Of a DNA stretch of 64,000 nt, positions 55,604 to 63,895 are shown piece after piece (position 1 is the first letter of the stretch; the number at the start of each line of letters is the position of its first letter). The position numbers and the translations under genes are program-made. The DNA lies in assembly GCA_002102225.1 (NCBI GenBank), contig LQPB01000059.1:1-64000 (forward strand), written 5' to 3'. The stretch is from Mycobacterium interjectum (GTDB lineage Bacteria > Actinomycetota > Actinomycetes > Mycobacteriales > Mycobacteriaceae). The notes under the pieces were generated by a model. The model made no database searches and was not told the DNA's origin. It saw nothing but the letters and a program-made list of their open reading frames with translations.

Positions 55604-57046
55604 ATGAACACCGGGACCATCCTCGACGCCGCCGCGAGCGGCGACCCGGCCCGGACCGCGCTCATCATCGACGGGCGCTTCATCAGTTACGGCGATCTGG
55701 CGGCGACGGTGCGGCGCTGCGCTGCCGCCCTGGCCGCTCGCGGGGTCGTGGCCGGCCAGCGCGTCGCCGTCGTCGACAACGGAAGCCTGCTGTCGGTCGC
55801 GACGCTGCTCGGCGCGGCGCGCATCGGCGCCGCCGCCGCGTTGATGAATCCCGCGCTGACGCCGCCCGAGCTGCAAGGGCTGCTGAAGAATGCCGGCTGC
55901 GCCGAGGTGGCGGTCGCCGGGGAGCCGTACGTCGAGCGGCTCCGCGACGCGGGCGCACCGACGGTATTGACGGAGTCCGACCTCGACGACGAAGAGCGCG
56001 CGCCGGCACCGCTGGCCGGCGACACCGACGACCGGGACGCCTTGGTGCTGTTCACCAGTGGCACGACGGGGCTCCCCAAGGCCGTCGGCATCACGGGCCG
56101 GCGGCTCGCCGCGCGGATCACGGGAATGGCGGCTCCCTTCCGGGCGGAAGCCAAACCCGCGGTGGGGATGATGTGCGTCCCCTTCTTCCATGTCGGCGGC
56201 GCCCTGGGCACGCTCGGCGGTTTGTACTCGGGCAACACCTCGGTGGTGCAGCCGCGGTTCGACGCCGGCGAATGGTTACGTCTGGTCTCGCAGCACCGGG
56301 TGGCGACCACCTTCATGGTGCCGACGATGCTGCAGCGCATCCTCGACCACCCGGACTTCCCGAACGCCGATCTGACGTCCCTGGTCGCCATCGCGTATGG
56401 GGCCGCCGCCGCGCCGATCACCTTGGTGCGCAGGGCGATGGCCGCGCTGCCGCACGTCGCGTTCGCCAACGTGTTCGGCCAGACCGAGACGCTCGGGGCG
56501 TACACGACCCTGCTGCCCGGCGACCATCGCGACCCGTCCCGCGCCGGCTCGGTCGGCCGCCCGCTGCCCGGGGTCGAGGTGCGAGTCGTCGATCCCGCCA
56601 CCGGCAATGACGTCGCGGCCGGAACGGTGGGGGAGCTGTGGGTGCACAGCACCCAGAACGTGACCGACGGCTGGCTGCGCACCGGCGATCTCGCGCGCCA
56701 AGATCCCGACGGATACCTCTTCCCGTCCGGCCGGCTCGCCGACACCATCAACCGCGGTGGCGAGAAGTTCGGTCCGGTCGAGGTCGAGGAGGCGTTGCGT
56801 TCCCATCCCGCGGTGAGCGACGTCGCGGTCGCCGGGCTCGCCGACGAGGAGCTGGGCCAGCGGGTCGGGGCGGCCGTAGTGGCTTGCGCGCCAGTGACAC
56901 TCGAGCAGCTGCGAGCGCATTGCCGCGAGCTGATCGCCTACTTCAAGCTGCCCGAGCGACTGGCGATCGTCGACCAGATCCCCTACAACGCGACTGGCAA
57001 AGTCAGCCGCCGCCAGATCGCCGCGCTCATCGTGGGCGAGACCTGA
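55604..57046 (+). CDS. Acyl-CoA synthetase (AMP-binding family)
   Basis: 480 residues. ANL fold: P-loop-like VLFTSGTTGLPKAVG, VPFFHVGGALG, NVFGQTET (adenine site), GWLRTGDLARQDPDGYLFPSGR, and the catalytic Lys in NATGKVSRRQ near the end. Activates a carboxylic acid to acyl-CoA. Sits 8 bp after the first paralog gene and 22 bp before the second, so all three belong to one operon. Confidence 0.9.
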   Translation: MNTGTILDAAASGDPARTALIIDGRFISYGDLAATVRRCAAALAARGVVAGQRVAVVDNGSLLSVATLLGAARIGAAAALMNPALTPPELQGLLKNAGCAEVAVAGEPYVERLRDAGAPTVLTESDLDDEERAPAPLAGDTDDRDALVLFTSGTTGLPKAVGITGRRLAARITGMAAPFRAEAKPAVGMMCVPFFHVGGALGTLGGLYSGNTSVVQPRFDAGEWLRLVSQHRVATTFMVPTMLQRILDHPDFPNADLTSLVAIAYGAAAAPITLVRRAMAALPHVAFANVFGQTETLGAYTTLLPGDHRDPSRAGSVGRPLPGVEVRVVDPATGNDVAAGTVGELWVHSTQNVTDGWLRTGDLARQDPDGYLFPSGRLADTINRGGEKFGPVEVEEALRSHPAVSDVAVAGLADEELGQRVGAAVVACAPVTLEQLRAHCRELIAYFKLPERLAIVDQIPYNATGKVSRRQIAALIVGET

Positions 57047-57068
57047 GCCAACACCTGAAAACCCGGGA

Positions 57069-57788
57069 GTGCCAGTGCTGTTTCTTCACGAGACCCACAA
57101 GGTGGTCGGCGCGCGGCAGGACGCGTTCGAAGCCGCCTACCGCGACGGCTGGATGCCCATGCTGGCCAACGAGGACAACGCGCGGCTGCTCTGGTACACC
57201 AACCACGCCCACGGCAGCGGGGCGTCCTACACCGTCGTCACCATCACCGGGATCAGCGACGGCGCGGCCTGGGAAAGCCTGGCCCGCCGGGTCCAGACCG
57301 GCGACCTTCGGCCGTGGATGCGCGAACTGGACAACCTGCGCCACGAGGTGACGGGCAAGCTGTTGCTACCGGTCGCGTGGTCACCGCTGCAGACCGTCGA
57401 CCTGGCCAGCGTGCCCACCACGGCTCAGACCCACCCGCTGACCATGTTCATGGAGGACACCGGCTGGCCTCATGCCCCGCTGGACGACTACATCCGCTCC
57501 TGGGACGAGATCTACTATCGGCCGCTGTCGCAGGCGCCGGCCAGGATGCGCATCCTGGATATCCAGGCGTGCTTCCAGGTGGCCCACGGCAGCTATCGTC
57601 GCCGAGAAGCCATGCTGTGGCAGAAGATTGACGACTCCAACAACTATGCCGCCCTCGTGCACCTGCTCACCAGGGAGGTCCCGGCCGAGCACCGGGCGCC
57701 CGGCAGCTACATGTTCGAGGCCCTGAAGTTCCGCGACCAGTGGGAGAGCCGTCTGCTGCGGACGTCCGACTGGTCACCCCTCTACTGA
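57069..57788 (+). CDS. Uncharacterised protein, second copy of a paralogous pair
   Basis: 239 residues. Shares long identical blocks with the 54897 gene: HKV, GWMPML, ARLLWY, HGSG/QGSG, YTVVT, DGAAWE, LRHEV, WSPLQ, MEDT, RAPG, RDQW, SRLLRTS, WSPLY. Same two-half arrangement, no known catalytic residue. GTG 57075 is an alternative start. Its last 15 bp overlap the convergent nitronate monooxygenase. Confidence 0.65.
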   Translation: MPVLFLHETHKVVGARQDAFEAAYRDGWMPMLANEDNARLLWYTNHAHGSGASYTVVTITGISDGAAWESLARRVQTGDLRPWMRELDNLRHEVTGKLLLPVAWSPLQTVDLASVPTTAQTHPLTMFMEDTGWPHAPLDDYIRSWDEIYYRPLSQAPARMRILDIQACFQVAHGSYRRREAMLWQKIDDSNNYAALVHLLTREVPAEHRAPGSYMFEALKFRDQWESRLLRTSDWSPLY

Positions 57789-58757
57789 AGCTGGGCACGC
57801 GGGTTTCAGGATCCTGGCGGCCTCGCCGACCATCTCGGCAACGACATCAGCCACGGGCCGGACTTGGCGAACGCGCCCGACCGCCTCGCCGATGATTATC
57901 GCCGCTGTGTCGAAATCCTCCGCAGCCGTTGCTGTTTCGAAGGCTTCCACCGCCTCGGCGACCGAACCTGACAGTTGTTCCTCGTTGCCGTGCCAGGTGT
58001 CGAGGAAGGCGTTGCCCAGCGCCCGCACCGTGTATTCGCCGGGCCAATCCAACCGCCGCACAACGTCATAGACGCGGGTGCGAACGGTTTCGTCGCCGCT
58101 TGCGCCGATGGCGCGCTGCTGGGCCAGCGGCGACACCAGCGCCTCCGGAGTCGCCCAGAACCTGGTGCCCACGAGAGCGCCGTCGGCGCCGAGCGCCAGC
58201 GCCGCGGCCAGGCTGCGGCCGTCGGCGACACCGCCCGCGGCAACCACCAACGTTTGGGGCGCGCGTTCGGCGACAAGGTCGACGACGTCCGGCACCAGAG
58301 TGAAGGTCGAACGGACGGCCATGCCGTGCCCGCCCGCCTCGCCACCCTGAGCGACGACGACCTCCGCGCCCGCGTCCAGGGCCTGGCGCGCGTGCTCGAG
58401 GTTTTGGACCTGCGCGACGAGCGGAACCCCCGCGGCGTGGATGCGGTCGCCGAACGGCGCCAACTCGCCGAACGACAACATGATCGCGGCGGGCCGCCGC
58501 TCCAGGGCCTCCTCGAGCAGCCCTGGCTGGCGCGCCAGGCTCCACGTGATGAAGCCACATCCGACCCGGGTCGCGCCGGCCCGGTCGAATTCGCGCTGCA
58601 GCCAAACCTTTTCGCCGTAGCCGCCGCCGATGAGGCCCAGGCCGCCGGCCGAGGTCACCGCGGCCGCGAGCCTGCCCCCCGAGATTCCGGCCATCGGCGC
58701 CAGCAGGATGGGATGTTCGATCCCGAAGAATCGGGTGAGGCGGGTGTGCGGGGTCAT
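57774..58757 (-). CDS. Nitronate monooxygenase family protein
   Basis: 327 residues, FMN TIM barrel: HPILLAPMAGISGGRLAAAVTSAGGLGLIG, VVVAQGGEAGGHGMAV with catalytic His, VVAAGGVADGRSLAAALALGADGALVGT. Oxidises nitronates or a related acid. Overlaps the tautomerase stop by 4 bp (ATGA), forming a two-gene operon. A second, sequence-distinct copy lies at 35685. Confidence 0.88.
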   Translation of the reverse strand: MTPHTRLTRFFGIEHPILLAPMAGISGGRLAAAVTSAGGLGLIGGGYGEKVWLQREFDRAGATRVGCGFITWSLARQPGLLEEALERRPAAIMLSFGELAPFGDRIHAAGVPLVAQVQNLEHARQALDAGAEVVVAQGGEAGGHGMAVRSTFTLVPDVVDLVAERAPQTLVVAAGGVADGRSLAAALALGADGALVGTRFWATPEALVSPLAQQRAIGASGDETVRTRVYDVVRRLDWPGEYTVRALGNAFLDTWHGNEEQLSGSVAEAVEAFETATAAEDFDTAAIIIGEAVGRVRQVRPVADVVAEMVGEAARILKPACPASVEG

Positions 58758-59146
58758 GTCAGCTCCCCGGTGAGGAACTGCGCCCGACCGTGCCCGAAAG
58801 ACCAGTCCTCATCCCCATTTTCGGTGATCGAGACGATCAGATCGGCCGGGTCGATCCCGCACCTCTCGGACAGGCTGAGCGCCAGCAGCTCGTAGAACTT
58901 CTCCTTCATCGCGCGGGTGCGCCGCCGGCTCACCACGTGCACGATCACCTGCTGCGCCGACCGGGCGATGCCGAGACCGGTGTCCCAGGCGACGATCTCG
59001 TGGGCGGGATGGGTGCGCACCACCTGGTAGCGGTCGCGCGGCGGCACGCCGAACGCCTCGACCACGGCCTGGTGGACGGCGTCCAACAGCGCCCGAACCT
59101 CCGCCGGCGTGCGGCCCTCGATGAGGTCGATATACAGCAACGGCAT
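58754..59146 (-). CDS. Tautomerase family protein
   Basis: 130 residues, 4-oxalocrotonate-tautomerase superfamily: the catalytic Pro is the residue after Met (MPLLYIDLIEGR), ALLDAVHQAVVEAFGVPPRDRYQVV, MKEKFYELLALSLSERCGI, SITENGDEDWSFG. Enolises a ketone or dehalogenates a small acid; partner of the nitronate monooxygenase next to it. Confidence 0.87.
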   Translation of the reverse strand: MPLLYIDLIEGRTPAEVRALLDAVHQAVVEAFGVPPRDRYQVVRTHPAHEIVAWDTGLGIARSAQQVIVHVVSRRRTRAMKEKFYELLALSLSERCGIDPADLIVSITENGDEDWSFGHGRAQFLTGELT

Positions 59147-59240
59147 TGTGTGTCCTTCTTTCTCCTGACCTGCCCACGACGCTACGACCGCGGGATTCGG
59201 CTGTGAAATGCCTGCTGTCATCGATCTATGCTTGTCAGGC

Positions 59241-60104
59241 ATGGGTGCGCTGGACGGTGGCCGAGTCGAGTTGCGCCACCTCCGGGCATTCGAGGCGGTG
59301 GCGCGGCTCAAGTCGTTCACCCACGCCGCCGACGAACTCAGCATCACCCAGCCGGCGCTGAGTCGCACCGTCCAGCAGCTGGAAGACGCGCTGGGAGTGA
59401 CGCTGCTCGATCGCAGTTCGCGGCACGTCGAGACGACGCAGGCCGGACGGACATTCCTCGATCATGTCGAGCGGGCCCTGGCCGAGCTGGAGCTCGGGTT
59501 CGGCGCGGTCCGGCGGCAGGCCAGCATCCGCCTGGGGTTCAGCTGGTTGTTGCCCGACCCCTGGGCCCAGGACACCGTCGCCAGCTTCGAGCGGGCCACC
59601 GGAACCTCGGTCAGGTTGATCCGCACCGACGACGCGCTCACGGCCGTGCAGCAGGGAAAGGTCGACGTCGCGGTGGTGCGCGGGCGGGTGGCCTCGACCG
59701 CGGTGCGGGCCGTCCACCTGTTCAACGAGTCGAGGGTGGCGGTGTGCTCGGTTCACTCCGCCCTGGCCGAGCTGCCGGAGCTGGCCTGGGCCGAGGTGCC
59801 ACGCTGGCCGCTGGTGGTCAACACCGCCAGCGGCACCACCGGACCGTGGTCCTGGCCCGCGGGCGAAGGTCCGGAAAAGATCGTCGAGACAACGAATTTC
59901 GACGAGTGGATCGAATCCGTCGCGGCCGATCGCGGCATCGGCGTGATCCCCGACGTCGCCGTCAGGCGCAACGTTCACCCCGGCGTGCGGTTCATCGCGC
60001 TGCGGGGAGCACCCGAAAGCCCCGTCTCGCTCGCGTTTCTGCCCCGCGCCCGCAACGCCGTGCTGCGCCGCTTTGTCGAGGCCGCCCTAAAAAGTGCTCA
60101 ATGA
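59241..60104 (+). CDS. LysR-type transcriptional regulator
   Basis: 287 residues. Winged helix ELRHLRAFEAVARLKSFTHAADELSITQPALSRTVQQLEDALG, then a periplasmic-binding-like effector domain. Divergent from the tautomerase gene by 94 bp, the usual place for a LysR regulator of its neighbour, so it likely controls the tautomerase/nitronate-monooxygenase operon. The start at 59241 gives the family's N-terminal spacing. Its 3' end overlaps the convergent alpha/beta hydrolase by 7 bp. Confidence 0.9.
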   Translation: MGALDGGRVELRHLRAFEAVARLKSFTHAADELSITQPALSRTVQQLEDALGVTLLDRSSRHVETTQAGRTFLDHVERALAELELGFGAVRRQASIRLGFSWLLPDPWAQDTVASFERATGTSVRLIRTDDALTAVQQGKVDVAVVRGRVASTAVRAVHLFNESRVAVCSVHSALAELPELAWAEVPRWPLVVNTASGTTGPWSWPAGEGPEKIVETTNFDEWIESVAADRGIGVIPDVAVRRNVHPGVRFIALRGAPESPVSLAFLPRARNAVLRRFVEAALKSAQ

Positions 60105-60931
60105 GCGCTCAAGCGATCGCCGTGAGCGCACGCCGCGCCGGTGACCGATCGCAGAAACGGTTCCACGACGGCGAGAAAGCCCTGCGGATCCGAGGAGAAC
60201 ACCACGTGCCCGGTGTCGAGAATCTCGAGCCGCGAATCGACGATCGCCGCATGGGTCGCGCGCCCGGCGCTCAAGGGTATGGCGATGTCCTTCTTGCCCC
60301 ACACGATGAGAGTGGGTGCCGACAGGCCGGCCGCCCGGCCGCGCAGGTCGTGCTCGGCCGTGGCGAAGCTTCGCCACAGGGCGGCGCCGGTCCGGGCGCC
60401 CTCCGGGGTCTTGGCCACCGCGATCGCGCGTGCGGCGATCTCGCGGTCGCTGTCGGTCTGGGCCTTCATGTAGCCACGGACCAGCAGGGGAGCTACCCGG
60501 CGGAACGCCCCCGCCCGTCCAAGCACGCGACAGAACATGCGGGACAACGGGTTCCACGGCACAAATCCGCCCGAGTTGACCAGAACCAATCCCGCCACCA
60601 ACGCGGGACGGTTGATCGCCAGCCGCGCGGAGGCGAACCCGCCGACCGAGTTTCCGATCAGCACGGTGCGCTTCAGGCCAAGGCCGTCGACGACGTCCTC
60701 GAGCACGTCCGCGAACAGCGGTGCGCCGGCCTCCAAAGAGGCGTCCACGGGATCCGAACCCCCATGCCCGGGCCAATCCACCGCGATGGTGCGGTAGCGG
60801 CGGGACAGGGTGTCCACGATCGGGTCGAAGTCGTGCCGGTCATGCAGCGTGGCGTGCAGCAACAAAACGTTTGGGCCACTGCCTAATTCGCGATAGGCAA
60901 CGCGTCCGGCCCGGGTCTGGATGGTCGTCAT
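60098..60931 (-). CDS. Alpha/beta hydrolase
   Basis: 277 residues. Nucleophile Ser in IGNSVGGFASARLAI, oxyanion LLLHATLHDRHDF, general acid Asp near VWGKKDIAIPL and His in DTGHVVFSS. Hydrolyses an ester, epoxide or C-C bond; substrate unknown. Divergent from the DUF962 gene, with a palindromic TetR-type operator between them. Confidence 0.88.
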   Translation of the reverse strand: MTTIQTRAGRVAYRELGSGPNVLLLHATLHDRHDFDPIVDTLSRRYRTIAVDWPGHGGSDPVDASLEAGAPLFADVLEDVVDGLGLKRTVLIGNSVGGFASARLAINRPALVAGLVLVNSGGFVPWNPLSRMFCRVLGRAGAFRRVAPLLVRGYMKAQTDSDREIAARAIAVAKTPEGARTGAALWRSFATAEHDLRGRAAGLSAPTLIVWGKKDIAIPLSAGRATHAAIVDSRLEILDTGHVVFSSDPQGFLAVVEPFLRSVTGAACAHGDRLSAH

Positions 60932-60950
60932 GCGATTCCCTCTCCGTGGT

Positions 60951-60968
60951 TGACCGACTGGTCGGTCA
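60951..60968. promoter_or_regulatory. Perfect palindromic TetR-type operator
   Basis: TGACCGACTGGTCGGTCA is an 8-2-8 perfect palindrome midway between the hydrolase start (60931) and the DUF962 start (61017). The DUF962 gene is followed by a TetR-family gene, so self-control plus control of the hydrolase is the natural reading. Confidence 0.75.
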
Positions 60969-61016
60969 TCGGTTACGTTACAACGAGAGCACCGCCGTGA
61001 CAAGGAGGCAATCGAG

Positions 61017-61364
61017 ATGCAAACGGCCCCGCCGCCCCAAGCGCCATTCGCCGACAAGATGGCCTACTACCGGACCCAACACACCTCAAAGGGGGTCAGG
61101 GCAACCCATCTCGTCGGCACGCCGATCATCGCGGCCGGCATGCCGCTCCTGCTCGCCAAGCCGAAGGTCGGCGCCGAGATGTTCGTCGGGGGGTGGGTCA
61201 TGCAGATCCTCGGGCACCGGCTGTTCGAGAAGAACCTGCCGTCGACCCACAAGGGCTGGATCACCTACCAACTCACCGGCGTGGTCCACGTCTGCGAGCA
61301 GTACGGCGACATGCTGGCCCGCCGCAGCCAACGCAAAGCCGGGGACCGGGCGGTCGTGCGGTGA
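61017..61364 (+). CDS. DUF962/Mpo1-like protein
   Basis: 115 residues. Family start (ADKMAYYRTQHTSKGVRATHLVGTPIIAAGMPLLLAKP), helix-rich middle (GGWVMQILGHRLFEKNLPST) and a membrane-like helical hairpin. The yeast relative Mpo1 oxidises 2-hydroxy fatty acids. Ends with a 4-bp overlap (GTGA) into the TetR gene. The start follows AAGGAGG. Confidence 0.83.
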   Translation: MQTAPPPQAPFADKMAYYRTQHTSKGVRATHLVGTPIIAAGMPLLLAKPKVGAEMFVGGWVMQILGHRLFEKNLPSTHKGWITYQLTGVVHVCEQYGDMLARRSQRKAGDRAVVR

Positions 61365-61903
61365 GGCCCCCGGAGCCCGGACGCAACGCGCTGCTGGACG
61401 CGGGGCAGCGGCTGCTGGGATCGGCCGACCTGGCCAGGATCTCGGTCAACGCGATCGTCGCCGAGGCCGGCATGGCCAAAGGCAGCTTCTATCAGCACTG
61501 GCCCAGCCGGTCCGAGTACCTGCGGGCCTTGCACGCCCGATTCCATGACGACCTGGAGGAGTCGATCACCACTGCGATGGGCGACCTGCCGCCCGGCCGC
61601 GACCGGCTCGAAGCCGGGATGAACGCCTACCTCGACGGCTGCCTGGCCGACCCGGCCACCAAGGCCTTGCTCGTCCAATCACGCACCGAGGCCGGCCTGA
61701 GCGACCTGGTGGCCGCGCGAAACCAGAGCTCGGCCACGCTGATCCTGCCGGACCTGGCCGCACTCGGCTGGGCGCCGCCGGAGCCGGTCGCGGTGCTCCT
61801 CGTTGCGGCCGTTGCGGAGATCGCCCTGATCGAGCTGGCCGGCGGGAAGCGCGACAAACAGCTACGCCGCGGGCTGCTTCGGCTCGCTACGCGAACGGGC
61901 TAG
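61361..61903 (+). CDS. TetR-family transcriptional regulator
   Basis: 180 residues from a GTG. N-terminal helix-turn-helix GRNALLDAGQRLLGSADLARISVNAIVAEAGMAKGSFYQHWPSRSEYL is textbook TetR; the ligand domain is variable. Coupled to the DUF962 gene and probably autoregulated at 60951-60968. Confidence 0.9.
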   Translation: MRPPEPGRNALLDAGQRLLGSADLARISVNAIVAEAGMAKGSFYQHWPSRSEYLRALHARFHDDLEESITTAMGDLPPGRDRLEAGMNAYLDGCLADPATKALLVQSRTEAGLSDLVAARNQSSATLILPDLAALGWAPPEPVAVLLVAAVAEIALIELAGGKRDKQLRRGLLRLATRTG

Positions 61904-61913
61904 CAACTACCCG

Positions 61914-62771
61914 TCAGGGCTTGCACGCGGGCTCCAGCGGTAGCACCGGGCCGCCGGATTGCAGGGACAGCAGGTACAGGTAGGTCGCCAGCGAATGCTC
62001 GCACAGCACCGAATATTTCACCAGCACCTTTGGCGGAAGCGGCACCAGCCGGATGGGATTCAGGTCGTAGCGGGTGAGCACGTGCTCATAGTCGACGGGA
62101 GGCGGCAACGCGGGGACGACGTCCAGCCGGTTCGCGACGCGATAGGACTTCGCGACCACCTGGTCGTAGGTGCTGGCAAACAGCGAATCCCCGGTGCGCG
62201 GGCTGGCATAGGTGTAGACGGCCGGGTCGGTGAATGTCGTGTTCGCCGCCATGTCGAGGGCGAGCAGCGTCGCCAGGGCTCCGCCCAGGCTGTGCCCGCA
62301 GATCGTGACGGCGCCGATGGGCTGTGAAAACGGAAGCGTCGCAAACGCTTTGACGAGTGCTGGCGCCCCCGCGTCGGTGGCCACCCGCAGGGACTGGTAC
62401 ATCGCGGTGAAGCCGTCCTCCGTATGGCCGGCGCCGGCCAGGAAGGGGCAGGGCACCTGGCGAAAATCCGCGTCGTGAATCCATTCCAGCGTTCCCTCGG
62501 TGCCGCGCAGCGCGATTGCCACGTCGCCGGTCTTGTTCTCCTGGCAGACCAGTCCGATGGACACCTCGACGTCTGCTCGGGCCGGGTTCATGTCCGTCGC
62601 AAGGTCATTGGCGTAGATCGTCGTGACCACGGCGTAGTCGATGCCGCCGGCGCGCACGGCCTGGCCGGCCCTGTTCGTCAGGTCGCCCGGCGAGATCGCG
62701 TAGGTGGCGTTGACGAGCTGGCCGACTTCGATTGCCTTGGTTACATCGAACGCCGGCGGCGTCGCCGGCAT
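61914..62771 (-). CDS. Class 3 lipase-like protein
   Basis: 285 residues. Lipase-3 landmarks: VAIALRGTEGTLEWIHD, GHSLGGALATLLALD (nucleophile Ser), RVANRLDVVPALPP (acid Asp), and ...YSVLCEHSLATYLYLL with the His. Hydrolyses an acylglycerol or related ester; no signal peptide seen. Its start overlaps the stop of the lppC-like gene. Confidence 0.86.
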   Translation of the reverse strand: MPATPPAFDVTKAIEVGQLVNATYAISPGDLTNRAGQAVRAGGIDYAVVTTIYANDLATDMNPARADVEVSIGLVCQENKTGDVAIALRGTEGTLEWIHDADFRQVPCPFLAGAGHTEDGFTAMYQSLRVATDAGAPALVKAFATLPFSQPIGAVTICGHSLGGALATLLALDMAANTTFTDPAVYTYASPRTGDSLFASTYDQVVAKSYRVANRLDVVPALPPPVDYEHVLTRYDLNPIRLVPLPPKVLVKYSVLCEHSLATYLYLLSLQSGGPVLPLEPACKP

Positions 62772-63379
62772 CAGCCCGCAAACGTTCCGGTGAACTGCGC
62801 CCGTGCGGACGCGGCCCGCGCGATCGCCTGCGCCGCCTGTGGCCCGGCGAGTCCAGGCGGGAGCTCGTACGTGGCGGGCAGCTGGTAGAGGGTGAACCGG
62901 TAGTGGTGCACGCCGGTGCCCGCGGGCGGGCAGGGCGCGCCGTAACCGGCCTGGCCGGCCGAGTTGGGCAGGCCGATCCCGCCGGCGGGGGTCTGGCCCT
63001 CCGCGGTGCTGCCGGCACCGGGCGGGATGCCGACGACGAGCCAGTGCACATAGGGCCCGCGCGGGGCGTCGGGGTCGTCGACAACCAGCGCCCCGCCCAA
63101 AGGCGCCGACCATGTCAGCGGAGGCGCGACGCCGGCCCCCTGACAGGTGTATTGCGCGGGAATCGGCGCACCGTCGGCGAACGCCGGGCTGCTGATCAGC
63201 AGCGGCCCGTCGCCGGGCGCCTGCGCGACGGTGCGACCCAGGGTGGTCACCTTTGGCGTCGGCGAACCCGTTGTGCGGCTGCCATCGCTGCCGCCGCACG
63301 CGGACAGCGCCACGAACAGCGCCACACCGGCGCCGACCCATGCGATGCGACCAAGCGTCCTCGCCCGTGTGGATGTCAT
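62771..63379 (-). CDS. lppC: PEBP-like lipoprotein (LppC-like)
   Basis: 202 residues (M. tuberculosis LppC, Rv1911c, about 201). Lipoprotein signal [10 protein letters not shown] (lipidated Cys near 28), then the YbhB/YbcL (PEBP, Raf-inhibitor-like) fold: [56 protein letters not shown]. Function unknown. Followed on the same strand by the lipase gene. Confidence 0.88.
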   Translation of the reverse strand: MTSTRARTLGRIAWVGAGVALFVALSACGGSDGSRTTGSPTPKVTTLGRTVAQAPGDGPLLISSPAFADGAPIPAQYTCQGAGVAPPLTWSAPLGGALVVDDPDAPRGPYVHWLVVGIPPGAGSTAEGQTPAGGIGLPNSAGQAGYGAPCPPAGTGVHHYRFTLYQLPATYELPPGLAGPQAAQAIARAASARAQFTGTFAG

Positions 63380-63416
63380 ACAGGACAGTGTCGCTCCGGA
63401 AGCGTGGGTCCGGAAG

Positions 63417-63860
63417 CTACTTGCCGCCCTTGACTTCAAGCACTCGCTTGCGCAGGCCGTCGGTCGCCGTCTCCATCAGTCCCTTGGCCCCCCGCCTGAC
63501 GAGGAATCCCGGGACCGGCGCGGAAAGATCGACGGTGAGGTCGAAGCGCACCCGGGTCGAATCGCCCTCGGGCGTCAGCGTGTAACGGCCCTCCTGCGCG
63601 CGTTGCTGCTTCGAGCTCTCCAGCGTCCAGCCCACGCCGTCGTCGTGAACGGAGTAGTCGAGCACCTGCTCGTCGCTGACGCCCACGATCTTCACCGTCT
63701 GCCGCGATTTGCTCGGACGGCCCTCGTCGTCGCGCTCCAGGATTTCGACCTTCTGGTGAATCGAGGACCACTCGGTCAACGACTCGAGGTCGAACAGCAC
63801 GTCCATGATCTCGTCGGGCGTCGCGTCGATGACGACTTCGCGCGATTCGGTGATAGCCAT
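63417..63860 (-). CDS. SRPBCC (cyclase/dehydrase-type) protein
   Basis: 147 residues: [33 protein letters not shown] start, [20 protein letters not shown], and a long C-terminal helix ending in VEVKGGK-like [10 protein letters not shown]. Helix-grip ligand-binding fold. Typical mycobacterial SRPBCC of unknown ligand. Confidence 0.82.
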   Translation of the reverse strand: MAITESREVVIDATPDEIMDVLFDLESLTEWSSIHQKVEILERDDEGRPSKSRQTVKIVGVSDEQVLDYSVHDDGVGWTLESSKQQRAQEGRYTLTPEGDSTRVRFDLTVDLSAPVPGFLVRRGAKGLMETATDGLRKRVLEVKGGK

Positions 63861-63895
63861 GAGGGACTAGTAGCCACTGTCGCGGTGACAAAAAC

